From NCBI GenBank assembly GCA_030684415.1, contig JAUXNL010000334.1:1-6468 (forward strand): 6,468 nt of DNA, read 5' to 3'. This document shows positions 1-5,820 of the stretch, piece after piece. The notes beneath the pieces are model-generated. The model was given only the letters and a program-made list of their open reading frames with translations, made no database searches and was not told where the DNA came from. The DNA is from Moraxellaceae bacterium (GTDB lineage: Bacteria > Pseudomonadota > Gammaproteobacteria > Pseudomonadales > Moraxellaceae). The translations under genes and the position numbers were made by a program. The stretch's first letter is position 1, and each line of letters starts with the position of its first letter.

Positions 1-110
1 CCAAGGCGGAGGTGTTTGATTACATCGAAGCCTATTACAATCCGACCCGTCTGCACTCGACTCTGGGCTATCTCAGCCCGATGGACTTTGAGGCCAGACA
101 TCTTGCTTAA
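1..110 (+). CDS. IS3-family transposase (OrfB), C-terminal end only
   Basis: This is the last 35 codons of a DDE-type IS transposase, in frame from position 3 and ending at TAA (108-110); the rest lies outside the window. The readable C-terminus contains YIEAYYNPTRLHSTLGYLSP, the signature that follows the catalytic Glu in IS3-family OrfB (rve integrase core) proteins: the YN-x2-R-xHS-x-LGY-x2-P block. In the family this protein catalyses excision and insertion of the element, usually as an OrfA-OrfB fusion made by -1 frameshifting. The stop codon is followed within a few bases by a candidate terminal inverted repeat, as expected at the right end of an IS3 element. Whether the element is complete cannot be seen here. 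The family call is firm; the subgroup is not assigned. Confidence 0.9.
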   Translation, partial: KAEVFDYIEAYYNPTRLHSTLGYLSPMDFEARHLA

Positions 111-112
111 CG

Positions 113-140
113 AAGTGTCCGGGAAATCGGGGGAAGATCA
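113..140 (+). mobile_element. Probable right terminal inverted repeat of the IS3-family element
   Basis: Immediately after the transposase stop codon there is a G-rich segment containing GTGTCCGGGAAATCGGGGG and ending in GATCA at 140. Read inward on the minus strand it starts TGATCTTCCCCCG, which fits the family pattern of ends that begin 5'-TG and carry a run of C. The boundary at 140 is therefore an inference from the CA-3' end. Only one end is present, so neither the repeat partner nor the target-site duplication (3-4 bp, which would begin at 141 with AAG or AAGA) can be verified. Confidence 0.65.
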
Positions 141-202
141 AAGAGCATGCAAATGCATTGAAGGATGTTGTGCAGACCCGGTTGTATAGAGGCATTTCGC
201 AG

Positions 203-241
203 AAAGCACAAAGGGCGGTCATTGGCCGCCCTTTGTGCTTT
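203..241 (-). terminator. Bidirectional rho-independent terminator downstream of tRNA-Thr
   Basis: A perfect 16-bp inverted repeat (203-218 with 226-241) has a 7-nt loop (TCATTGG). The GC core GGGCGG/CCGCCC sits in the loop-proximal half. On the plus strand the stem runs into TTTT (239-242). On the minus strand it ends in TTTC, a shorter tail. It lies 42 nt beyond the tRNA 3' end, which suits termination of the minus-strand tRNA transcript, and it could also stop transcription coming out of the IS element on the plus strand. Confidence 0.8.
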
Positions 242-282
242 TGAAAGTAAATTGCTTACAACGAGAGTACTTGCAAAAGAGA

Positions 283-358
<76 letters not shown>

Positions 359-425
359 CTTGCTACCCGTAACGGGTCACCGCACACGCAACCTGCTTAT
401 CCGTTCCGGCCCGCGACGGGGGCGG

Positions 426-454
426 ATTGTAGCGACAGCCCTCCGCAGGAACAA
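426..454 (-). promoter_or_regulatory. Sigma-70-type promoter of tRNA-Thr
   Basis: On the minus strand, TTGTTC (454-449) is followed after exactly 17 bp by TACAAT (431-426). The -10 matches consensus at five of six bases; the -35 matches only TTG. The bases after the -10 are very GC-rich (CCGCCCCCG), the kind of discriminator seen at stringently controlled stable-RNA promoters. The predicted start near 419 leaves a leader of about 60 nt for RNase P to remove. Confidence 0.65.
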
Positions 455-500
455 GACGGGCCGATCACCCCAAACCCCAGAGGCAGCATCGCGGCAGAAA

Positions 501-517
501 CTGACAAATTTTGTCAG
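501..517. promoter_or_regulatory. Perfect 17-bp palindrome, candidate activator (PilR) site for the first pilin gene
   Basis: CTGACAAATTTTGTCAG is an exact dyad: 8 bp, a central T, then 8 bp. It contains TGACA and TGTCA half-sites separated by 5 bp. It lies about 107 bp upstream of the -24 GG of the sigma-54 promoter, a usual distance for an enhancer-binding activator. PilR, the response regulator that activates sigma-54-dependent pilin promoters, is known to recognise TGTC-containing sites in Pseudomonas, so PilR is the leading candidate. That assignment is inference from position and half-site. Confidence 0.55.
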
Positions 518-622
518 TCGTCTCGCCCCGCCAGCCGATTACCATCCCAAAAGCCGCTGACAGGCGAGACTAAAACGATGACCGATGGTCAATTCAGCCC
601 TGATTTCCTGCAGACCTTGTCT

Positions 623-639
623 TGGCATCCATCCTGCAT
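623..639 (+). promoter_or_regulatory. Sigma-54 (-24/-12) promoter of the first pilin gene
   Basis: TGGCATCCATCCTGCAT carries the invariant GG (624-625) and GC (636-637) separated by exactly 10 bp, with TGGCA and TGCA(T) matching the RpoN consensus TGGCACG-N4-TTGCW. The predicted start is near 649, giving a leader of roughly 70 nt before the ATG at 718. RpoN plus PilR control is the established mode for type IVa major pilin genes in pseudomonads. Confidence 0.75.
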
Positions 640-717
640 TAGCGTTGACAGCGCTTTTCACATCCCTGAAAAGCATGCTCGAGCAAAGCAAAGAAAAAAC
701 CTCTGAGGAGAGACTCC

Positions 718-1125
718 ATGAAATCCATGCAAAAAGGCTTCACCCTGATCGAACTGATGATTGTTGTTGCGATCATCGGCATTCTGGCCGCCGTGGCCAT
801 CCCTGCCTACTCGAAGTACCAGGCCAAGGCCAAGGTTACGGCTGGTCTGGCTGAAATCTCTGCCGGTAAGACTGCTTTTGAAACGCTGCTGAACGATGGC
901 GGCACCATCGCTACTCCAGGCGACATTGGCTTGCAGGCAACCACAGGCAATTGCAACATCACTGTAAGCGCGACAGCTATTGATTGTGAACTCGTCAATG
1001 CCCCCAGCCAAGTTAATACGTTCATTATCGCTTGGGGTCGCTCAAGTGCCGGCGAGTGGTCATGCAAAAAGGCCGACTCGGCAACTACTGTTGAGGATGA
1101 GTACCTGCCGAAATCGTGCTTGTAA
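718..1125 (+). CDS. Type IVa prepilin (major-pilin type), first of two tandem copies
   Basis: A 135-aa prepilin, the structural subunit of the T4P fibre, inserted in the inner membrane before assembly. It has a 7-residue leader, MKSMQKG, then the class III signal G|FTLIELM. Gly7 is the residue at -1, mature Phe1 is the N-methylation site and Glu5 is the conserved subunit-registration residue. Hydrophobic residues 14-30 form the start of the alpha-1 spine. The globular part has four Cys at 79, 90, 116 and 134; the last two flank the C-terminal region where pilins carry their D-loop disulfide, and 79/90 may form a second one. ATG 718 is preferred to the in-frame ATG at 727 because GAGGAG (705-710) lies 7 nt before it. 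The gene has its own sigma-54 promoter and a strong terminator, so it is monocistronic. It resembles PilA; the symbol is withheld because two paralogues compete for it. The C-terminal residue is Leu, not the Ser modified by TfpO in some P. aeruginosa strains. Confidence 0.95.
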   Translation: MKSMQKGFTLIELMIVVAIIGILAAVAIPAYSKYQAKAKVTAGLAEISAGKTAFETLLNDGGTIATPGDIGLQATTGNCNITVSATAIDCELVNAPSQVNTFIIAWGRSSAGEWSCKKADSATTVEDEYLPKSCL

Positions 1126-1160
1126 AGCATAAGTAGTTCTAAGGGGTGCGAATCCTTTAG

Positions 1161-1200
1161 AGACATAAAAAAGGCGCCGCAAGGCGCCTTTTTTATGTCT
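1161..1200 (+). terminator. Strong rho-independent terminator after the first pilin gene
   Basis: A perfect 18-bp stem (1161-1178 with 1183-1200) is closed by a GCAA tetraloop, a stable GNRA-type loop. The GGCGCC/GGCGCC core is followed by six T (1189-1194), and the preceding A-run pairs with them, so the element can also work on the minus strand. It lies 35 nt after the pilin stop codon and should insulate the second pilin gene from readthrough. Confidence 0.92.
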
Positions 1201-1251
1201 AAGCAGCAACATACAGGACATCTGTGCATAACACTCCGAAATTGTCGAGGA

Positions 1252-1268
1252 TTGTCATATCCTGACAA
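1252..1268. promoter_or_regulatory. Inverted repeat TTGTCA-N5-TGACAA, candidate activator site for the second pilin gene
   Basis: TTGTCATATCCTGACAA has perfect 6-bp arms with a 5-bp spacer, and a further TTGTC lies just upstream at 1242-1246. It uses the same TGTCA/TGACA half-sites and spacer length as the palindrome before the first pilin gene, but in the opposite arrangement. It is centred about 71 bp upstream of the -24 GG. The likely ligand is the same activator (PilR by family knowledge); this is inferred from the shared motif and position. Confidence 0.5.
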
Positions 1269-1302
1269 AAAAAGCATGCCGCAATTAAAATAATTTCAAT
1301 TA

Positions 1303-1315
1303 AATCAGCATGTTA
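1303..1315 (+). promoter_or_regulatory. Possible IHF binding site upstream of the second pilin promoter
   Basis: AATCAGCATGTTA matches the IHF consensus WATCAA-N4-TTR at every defined position except the sixth (G for A). It is preceded by an A/T-rich stretch (1281-1302), which is common beside IHF sites. It lies between the candidate activator site and the -24/-12 promoter, where IHF typically bends DNA at sigma-54 promoters. One mismatch in a short motif makes chance occurrence possible. Confidence 0.35.
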
Positions 1316-1330
1316 GAAAAATGCGAAATG

Positions 1331-1345
1331 GGCACGCCATTTGCC
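1331..1345 (+). promoter_or_regulatory. Sigma-54 (-24/-12) promoter of the second pilin gene
   Basis: GGCACGCCATTTGCC agrees with the RpoN consensus (T)GGCACG-N4-TTGC at all core positions, with GG (1331-1332) and GC (1343-1344) 10 bp apart; only the leading T is replaced by G. It is the better of the two sigma-54 matches in the window. The predicted start near 1356 gives a leader of about 56 nt. Confidence 0.8.
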
Positions 1346-1411
1346 TTATCAGCATAGGCCAGCCACCATAACAACGATGCTGCCGAATGTTAAAAAACAA
1401 GGAGGCCCGTA

Positions 1412-1810
1412 ATGCAATCGCAAAGAGGCTTTACTCTGATTGAGTTGATGGTTGTGGTTGCCATCATAGGTGTTCTTGCTTCGGCGGCCATCCCGCTTTA
1501 CGGCAGCTATCATGCGCGCAGTAAAGTCACGATTGCCATGCAGGAAATAGCAGGCGGCAAATCGGGCTTCGAAGCCCGCAGCAACGACGGAGAAACCTTC
1601 ACAGATCCAGCAGCCATTGGCTTGGCCTCCATAACAGGGAACTGTGAAGTTGAAGTGGACTCCTCTAGCGGCATTACCTGCAAAATCATCAATGCCCCTC
1701 CTACTATCGATGGCAAGTTCATCTACATGAGCAAGAATTCTATTGGCGCGTGGGAGTGCACCACTACCGTAGAGAACAAATACGCTCCTCGCACCTGTCC
1801 CGGCGTTTGA
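1412..1810 (+). CDS. Type IVa prepilin, second tandem copy
   Basis: A 132-aa prepilin paralogous to the one just upstream. The leader MQSQRG is followed by FTLIELM, with Gly6 at -1, mature Phe1 and Glu5, and the hydrophobic spine at residues 13-29. Both pilins share a scaffold: KVT, EI-x2-GK, FE, NDG, IGL, TGNC, NAP, W-x-C, TTVE, Y-x-P-x2-C. Cysteines are at 78, 90, 116 and 129, aligned with the four in copy one. Identity is roughly 45% by eye and is concentrated in the N-terminal helix. The start is set by a full Shine-Dalgarno AAGGAGG (1399-1405) 6 nt upstream, stronger than that of copy one. The codon choices look more A/T-rich than in pilB. Its own -24/-12 promoter and downstream hairpin suggest separate control. 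It could be the major pilin, an alternative pilin, or a minor modulator; P. stutzeri has a pilAI/pilAII pair in which the second copy alters DNA uptake. Sequence alone does not decide this. Confidence 0.94.
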   Translation: MQSQRGFTLIELMVVVAIIGVLASAAIPLYGSYHARSKVTIAMQEIAGGKSGFEARSNDGETFTDPAAIGLASITGNCEVEVDSSSGITCKIINAPPTIDGKFIYMSKNSIGAWECTTTVENKYAPRTCPGV

Positions 1811-1835
1811 GGCCTCATTAAGAGCGCTACCCTTT

Positions 1836-1863
1836 ACAAGGCCGGAGCATGCTCCGGCCTTGT
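1836..1863. terminator. Perfect 28-bp palindrome after the second pilin gene, likely terminator
   Basis: Positions 1836-1849 are the exact reverse complement of 1850-1863; the GC-rich arm is AAGGCCGGAG and the centre is GCATGC. It begins 25 nt after the pilin stop codon, where a terminator is expected. However, the downstream tail (TTGTGGCTTCT) has no proper T-run in either direction, so termination may be partial. That would allow some readthrough into pilB, 142 bp further on. Confidence 0.55.
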
Positions 1864-2005
1864 GGCTTCTGCGCGCTTGATGTTCAATCCCCTTACAGAT
1901 GCTCAAGTCCGGGCAGTCGTGTAAAAAAGCATTGGTGGTAGCCGTTACCGCCAGCCGCACGCGCCTAGAGCACAGCAGTCAACTCGAATAACGAAAAGGG
2001 ACATC

Positions 2006-3721
2006 ATGTCGGCAACCCCCCCGAATCTTGGCGGACTGGCACGCCAACTGGTCCAGCAGGGCGTGCTCACGGAGGCCGTCGCGGCTAACGCATGGCAATC
2101 AGCCCAGAAAGAGCAGGCCCCCTTCATCAGCTATCTGGTGCAGAACAAGGTCGTCAAGCCCTCGATACTGGCGCATGTAGTCGCTGTCGAATTTGGTGAC
2201 TCCCTGCTCGACCTTGACTGTCTGGACCCCGAATCCATTCCACACGCCCAGATTGACGAAAAACTGGTGCGCAAGTTCACCGCAATTCCCGTCTTCAAAC
2301 GCGGTAACCGGCTTTTTCTGGCCGTCAGTGACCCCTCCCGGCTGGAGGCTGTCGATGCCTTCCGCTTCAACACCGGCTGCAATATCGAGACAGTCGTCGT
2401 CGAAGAAGACAAGCTCCAGAAGCTGATCGAGCGCATCCTGGAAGGCAAAAGCAATGCCTCGATGGAAGGGCTGGATTCCGACCTGGAAGACATCGACATC
2501 AGCGGTGGCGAAGAAGACCCGGGCAAGGATGACGGCCCCACCGGCAATGCCGAAGACGACGCCCCGATTGTCCGTTATATCAACAAGATCCTGCTCGATG
2601 CCATCAAGGGCGGCGCCTCTGACTTGCACTTCGAGCCCTATGAAAAAGCCTACCGCATCCGCTTTCGCATCGACGGCGTGCTGCGCGAGTTCGCTAAACC
2701 GCCGGTGGCCATGGCCAGCAAAATGGCGGCCCGCCTCAAGGTCATGTCGCAAATGGACATTTCCGAGCGCCGAGTCCCACAAGACGGTCGTATCAAGCTC
2801 AAGCTCTCGAAAACACGCGCCATCGACTTTCGTGTGAACTCCCTGCCCACGCTCTTCGGCGAAAAGCTTTGCTTGCGTATTCTCGACCCCTCCAGCGCCA
2901 TGCTGGGGATTGATGCGCTCGGCTACGAGCCCGACCAGAAAGCCCTGTTCATGTCGGCACTGGAAAAGCCACAGGGTATGTTGCTGATTACCGGCCCGAC
3001 AGGCTCCGGCAAGACCGTGTCGCTCTACACCGGCCTTAACATCCTCAATACTGAAGAAACGAATATCTCCACCGCGGAAGACCCGGTCGAAATCAATCTG
3101 GAAGGCATCAACCAGGTCAACGTCAACAACAAGGTCGGCCTGACCTTCTCCGCCGCACTCAAAGCGTTCCTGCGTCAGGATCCTGACGTGATCATGGTCG
3201 GTGAAATCCGTGACCTCGAAACGGCCGAAATTGCGGTGAAGGCCGCGCAGACCGGCCATATGGTGCTCTCGACGCTGCACACCAACTCTGCACCGGAAAC
3301 GCTGACCCGTTTGCGGAATATGGGCGTCCCGTCCTTTAACATCGCTACATCCGTGAACTTGGTGATTGCCCAGCGCCTTGGCCGACGCCTTTGCGGTAGC
3401 TGCAAGCGCCCGGTGGACATCCCGAAGGTGAGTTTGCTAGAAATGGGCTTTACCGAAGCGGACTTGGCCTCCGGCTTTACCATTTTCGAGCCGGTAGGCT
3501 GTGACCAGTGCCGGGATGGCTACAAAGGCCGTGTTGGCGTATATGAAGTCATGAAGGTCACGCCCGCTATCGCCCGCATCATCATGGAAGAGGGCAACGC
3601 GATCACCATCGCCGACCAGGCCAGGGCGGAAGGGTATCCTGACCTGCGCCGCTCCGGACTGGTCAAGGTCATGCAGGGTGTGACCAGCCTGCAAGAAATC
3701 AATCGCATCACCAGCGAATAA
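2006..3721 (+). CDS. pilB: Type IV pilus assembly ATPase PilB
   Basis: A 571-aa cytoplasmic hexameric motor that powers pilin polymerisation at the PilC platform. Residues ~10-145 form the N-terminal GspE/MshEN-type domain. An acidic linker (~157-186) leads to the secretion ATPase core. Visible motifs are Walker A GPTGSGKT (330-337), Asp box STAEDPVE (355-362), Walker B DPDVIMVGE (392-400, catalytic Glu400) and His box TGHMVLSTLHTN (416-427). Two CxxC pairs (Cys463/466 and Cys499/502) form the zinc site typical of PilB/GspE assembly ATPases and absent from PilT-type retraction ATPases. Length and all motifs are normal for the family. The start is supported by AAGGGA (1996-2001) and by the usual PilB N-terminus. 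It is the first gene of the pilBCD cluster. A 195-bp gap separates it from the second pilin gene, and I see no convincing sigma-70 or sigma-54 promoter there, only a weak hairpin (1934-1952). Confidence 0.98.
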   Translation: MSATPPNLGGLARQLVQQGVLTEAVAANAWQSAQKEQAPFISYLVQNKVVKPSILAHVVAVEFGDSLLDLDCLDPESIPHAQIDEKLVRKFTAIPVFKRGNRLFLAVSDPSRLEAVDAFRFNTGCNIETVVVEEDKLQKLIERILEGKSNASMEGLDSDLEDIDISGGEEDPGKDDGPTGNAEDDAPIVRYINKILLDAIKGGASDLHFEPYEKAYRIRFRIDGVLREFAKPPVAMASKMAARLKVMSQMDISERRVPQDGRIKLKLSKTRAIDFRVNSLPTLFGEKLCLRILDPSSAMLGIDALGYEPDQKALFMSALEKPQGMLLITGPTGSGKTVSLYTGLNILNTEETNISTAEDPVEINLEGINQVNVNNKVGLTFSAALKAFLRQDPDVIMVGEIRDLETAEIAVKAAQTGHMVLSTLHTNSAPETLTRLRNMGVPSFNIATSVNLVIAQRLGRRLCGSCKRPVDIPKVSLLEMGFTEADLASGFTIFEPVGCDQCRDGYKGRVGVYEVMKVTPAIARIIMEEGNAITIADQARAEGYPDLRRSGLVKVMQGVTSLQEINRITSE

Positions 3722-3738
3722 CGGAAAAGAAGAAGACC

Positions 3739-4965
3739 ATGGCGGCCCAGACAGAACAGATTCTCACGTTTGTTTACGAAGGCACTGACCGGCGCGGCCA
3801 AAAGGTCAAAGGCGAGGTCAGTGGCAAAAACATGGCCTTGGCCAAGGCCCAGTTGCGCAAGCAGGGCATTACGGCGGGCAAGGTCCACAAAAAGCGCGCT
3901 GACTTGCTGGCAGGTCTTAGTAAAAAGAAAGTCACCGCCAACGACGTCAGTATCTTTACGCGCCAGTTGGCCACCATGATGAAGGCCGGCGTACCACTGG
4001 TGCAGTCCTTTGAGATTGTGGCGGACGGGTTGGATAACCCGACCATGAAAGAGGTGGTGCTAGGACTGAAGGCCGATGTAGAAGGCGGTAACAGCCTGGG
4101 CGTTGCCCTCACCAAATATCCAGAGCACTTTGACGAGCTGTTTTGCAGCCTGGTGGCATCAGGAGAGCAGTCCGGCTCTCTGGAGTCCATGCTGGATCGC
4201 GTGGCGATCTACAAGGAAAAGAGCGAAGCGCTCAAGATGAAAATCAAGAAGGCCATGAAATACCCCATCTCGGTGGTGGTCGTGGCCATGATCGTGACGG
4301 TCCTCCTCTTGCTGAAGGTGGTGCCCGTGTTCCAGGAGCTGTTTGCAGGCTTTGGCGCAGAGCTCCCTGCTTTTACGCAGTTTGTAATCGGACTGTCCGC
4401 CTGGATGCAGAAGTGGTGGTTTGTTTTTCTCGCGTCGATTGCTGGTATTGTGATGGGCTTTTCAGAACTCAAAAAGCGCAGCGAAGCCTTTCGTAACTCC
4501 CTTGATCGGCTAGCCTTGAGGCTCCCTATCGTCGGTGACCTGACCTACAAATCCACTGTGGCGCGCTACTGCCGCACATTGGCCACCACCTTTGCCGCCG
4601 GTGTTCCGCTGATTGATGCACTGGTTTCCTGTGCTGGAGCAGCCGGCAATGTGGTTTACCGTGACGCCATCCTGCGCATTCGCGACGATGTGGCCACCGG
4701 GCAGCAGTTGGGTTTCGCCATGCGTCAGACCGGGATTTTTCCGTCCATGGCCCTGCAGATGGTATCAATCGGCGAAGAGTCGGGCGCACTGGACTCCATG
4801 CTGGCCAAAGTGGCGGACTATTTTGAAGCTGAGGTGGACAATGCCGTGGACGGCCTGACCTCCATGATGGAGCCCATCATCATGTCGGTTTTGGGTGTGC
4901 TGGTCGGCGGCCTGATCATCGCCATGTACCTGCCCATCTTCCAGTTGGGTGCCGTGGTCGGATGA
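3739..4965 (+). CDS. pilC: Type IV pilus inner-membrane platform protein PilC
   Basis: A 408-aa polytopic inner-membrane protein of the GspF/PilC family that couples PilB to pilin assembly (and, where present, PilT to retraction). Two T2SSF repeats are visible. The first (~70-195) has FTRQLATMMKAGVPL (73-87) and SGEQSGSLESML (141-152). The second (~275-398) repeats the pattern as YCRTLATTFAAGVPL (277-291) and IGEESGALDSML (344-355). Hydrophobic segments lie at ~176-197, ~226-242 and ~377-400, matching the three-helix topology of the family. The gene starts 17 nt after the pilB stop behind a purine-rich but weak Shine-Dalgarno (GGAAAAGAAGAAGA), suggesting translation partly depends on its neighbour. 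It overlaps pilD by 4 nt. Length is ordinary. Confidence 0.98.
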   Translation: MAAQTEQILTFVYEGTDRRGQKVKGEVSGKNMALAKAQLRKQGITAGKVHKKRADLLAGLSKKKVTANDVSIFTRQLATMMKAGVPLVQSFEIVADGLDNPTMKEVVLGLKADVEGGNSLGVALTKYPEHFDELFCSLVASGEQSGSLESMLDRVAIYKEKSEALKMKIKKAMKYPISVVVVAMIVTVLLLLKVVPVFQELFAGFGAELPAFTQFVIGLSAWMQKWWFVFLASIAGIVMGFSELKKRSEAFRNSLDRLALRLPIVGDLTYKSTVARYCRTLATTFAAGVPLIDALVSCAGAAGNVVYRDAILRIRDDVATGQQLGFAMRQTGIFPSMALQMVSIGEESGALDSMLAKVADYFEAEVDNAVDGLTSMMEPIIMSVLGVLVGGLIIAMYLPIFQLGAVVG

Positions 4966-5816
4966 TTGAGCTCCTGCAGCAAAGCCCCCTCCTTGCAGGG
5001 GGCTATGTTTTTCTGGTGGGCCTGCTGGTGGGCAGCTTCCTGAATGTAGTGGCCCATCGCCTTCCCCGCATGATGGAGCGCGAGTGGAAGGCCGAGGCGC
5101 AAGCCATCCTCTCCGGCAGTCCGCAAGAGCCCTCCGCATCTCCGCCTGCTTACAATCTTGTGGTGCCACGCTCTGCTTGCCCGGCGTGTGGCCACAAGAT
5201 CACGGCACTGGAAAACATTCCGGTGATCAGTTGGCTGGTACTACGTGGCCGCTGTAGCGCCTGCAAGACCCGCATCAGCGCCCGCTACCCGGTTGTCGAG
5301 CTGGCTACTGCCCTGCTCTCCCTGCTGGTGTTCCTGATACTGGGGGCGACGCCCCAGACCCTGCTCGCGCTGCCACTGACCTGGGCGCTCATCAGTCTCA
5401 CCCTGATTGATTTCGATACCCAGCTACTGCCCGACCAGATCACACTGCCGCTGCTCTGGGCCGGCCTGTTGGTCAATATCGAGGGCATGTTTGTGCCCCT
5501 GCACGCGGCCGTGATCGGCGCCATGCTCGGCTATCTGATCCTGTGGTCGGTGTACTGGCTGTTCAAGCTGCTCACAGGCAAAGAGGGCATGGGGTATGGA
5601 GACTTCAAGCTGCTGGCCGCCCTCGGCGCTTGGCTGGGATGGATGCAGGTCCCTGTCATTCTGTTGCTGTCATCCGTCGTGGGCTCGATCATCGGCATCG
5701 GCTATCTGATCGTCCGGCGTGAAAGTGCCCCCTTCGCCTTCGGCCCCTACATCGCCATTGCCGGCTTTATCGCCCTGCTTTGGGGAGTGCCGCTGGTGAG
5801 CTGGTATCTCGGGTGA
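4962..5816 (+). CDS. pilD: Prepilin leader peptidase / N-methyltransferase PilD
   Basis: A 284-aa bifunctional aspartyl peptidase of the inner membrane that cleaves prepilins after the Gly at -1 and N-methylates the new Phe1. The N-terminal part has GSFLNVVAHRLP (24-35) and a cytoplasmic loop with two CxxC pairs (Cys73/76 and Cys98/101) that bind zinc. The peptidase aspartates are Asp150 (in LIDFDTQLLPD) and Asp214 (in the GMGYGD motif), 64 residues apart as in characterised PilD/TcpJ proteins. About eight hydrophobic segments are visible. The ATG overlaps the pilC stop codon (ATGA), so translation is probably coupled. Its predicted substrates, both prepilins with G|FTLIELM, are encoded just upstream. 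In Pseudomonas PilD also processes type II secretion pseudopilins; none is present in this window. Confidence 0.98.
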   Translation: MIELLQQSPLLAGGYVFLVGLLVGSFLNVVAHRLPRMMEREWKAEAQAILSGSPQEPSASPPAYNLVVPRSACPACGHKITALENIPVISWLVLRGRCSACKTRISARYPVVELATALLSLLVFLILGATPQTLLALPLTWALISLTLIDFDTQLLPDQITLPLLWAGLLVNIEGMFVPLHAAVIGAMLGYLILWSVYWLFKLLTGKEGMGYGDFKLLAALGAWLGWMQVPVILLLSSVVGSIIGIGYLIVRRESAPFAFGPYIAIAGFIALLWGVPLVSWYLG

Positions 5817-5820
5817 CCCG

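Larger units (their letters stand above)
359..717. other. Intergenic regulatory region between tRNA-Thr and the first pilin gene
   Basis: This 359-bp gap holds divergent control signals and no credible gene. Going up in coordinate: a small hairpin next to the tRNA 5' end (ACCCG-TAA-CGGGT, 365-377, possibly in the pre-tRNA leader), the tRNA promoter on the minus strand (426-454), a perfect 17-bp palindrome (501-517), further TGACA half-sites (558-562 and 646-650), a -24/-12 promoter (623-639), and the pilin ribosome binding site GAGGAG (705-710). Open frames across the region overlap the tRNA or have no family resemblance. Confidence 0.75.

Noticed and set aside
141..202. Possible 3' remnant of a gene disrupted by the IS element.
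   Set aside because: One frame stays open for about 30 codons, but it runs through the terminator hairpin and resembles nothing I recognise.
1138..1159. A small CTAAGG...CCTTTAG hairpin just before the first pilin terminator.
   Set aside because: The arms are short and one side has a bulge; the perfect 18-bp stem directly after it explains termination by itself.
1934..1952. Hairpin GGTGGTA-N5-TACCGCC in the pilB leader, considered as a riboswitch or attenuator.
   Set aside because: Only 7 bp with a G-U pair, no T-run and no conserved aptamer features.
1349..1960. A 203-codon open frame on the minus strand across the second pilin gene.
   Set aside because: It covers a confident pilin gene plus its terminator palindrome and its sigma-54 region, and the peptide shows no family features.
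1864..2005. A sigma-70 promoter for pilB.
   Set aside because: TTACAG, TTGATG and TGTAAA-like elements exist, but none pairs a credible -35 with a -10 at 16-18 bp spacing.
2099..3280. A 393-codon open frame on the minus strand, opposite pilB.
   Set aside because: It lies wholly antisense to a pilB gene with every family motif intact. The translated product has no recognisable domain and a His/Gln/Val-rich composition typical of the complement of a GC-rich gene.
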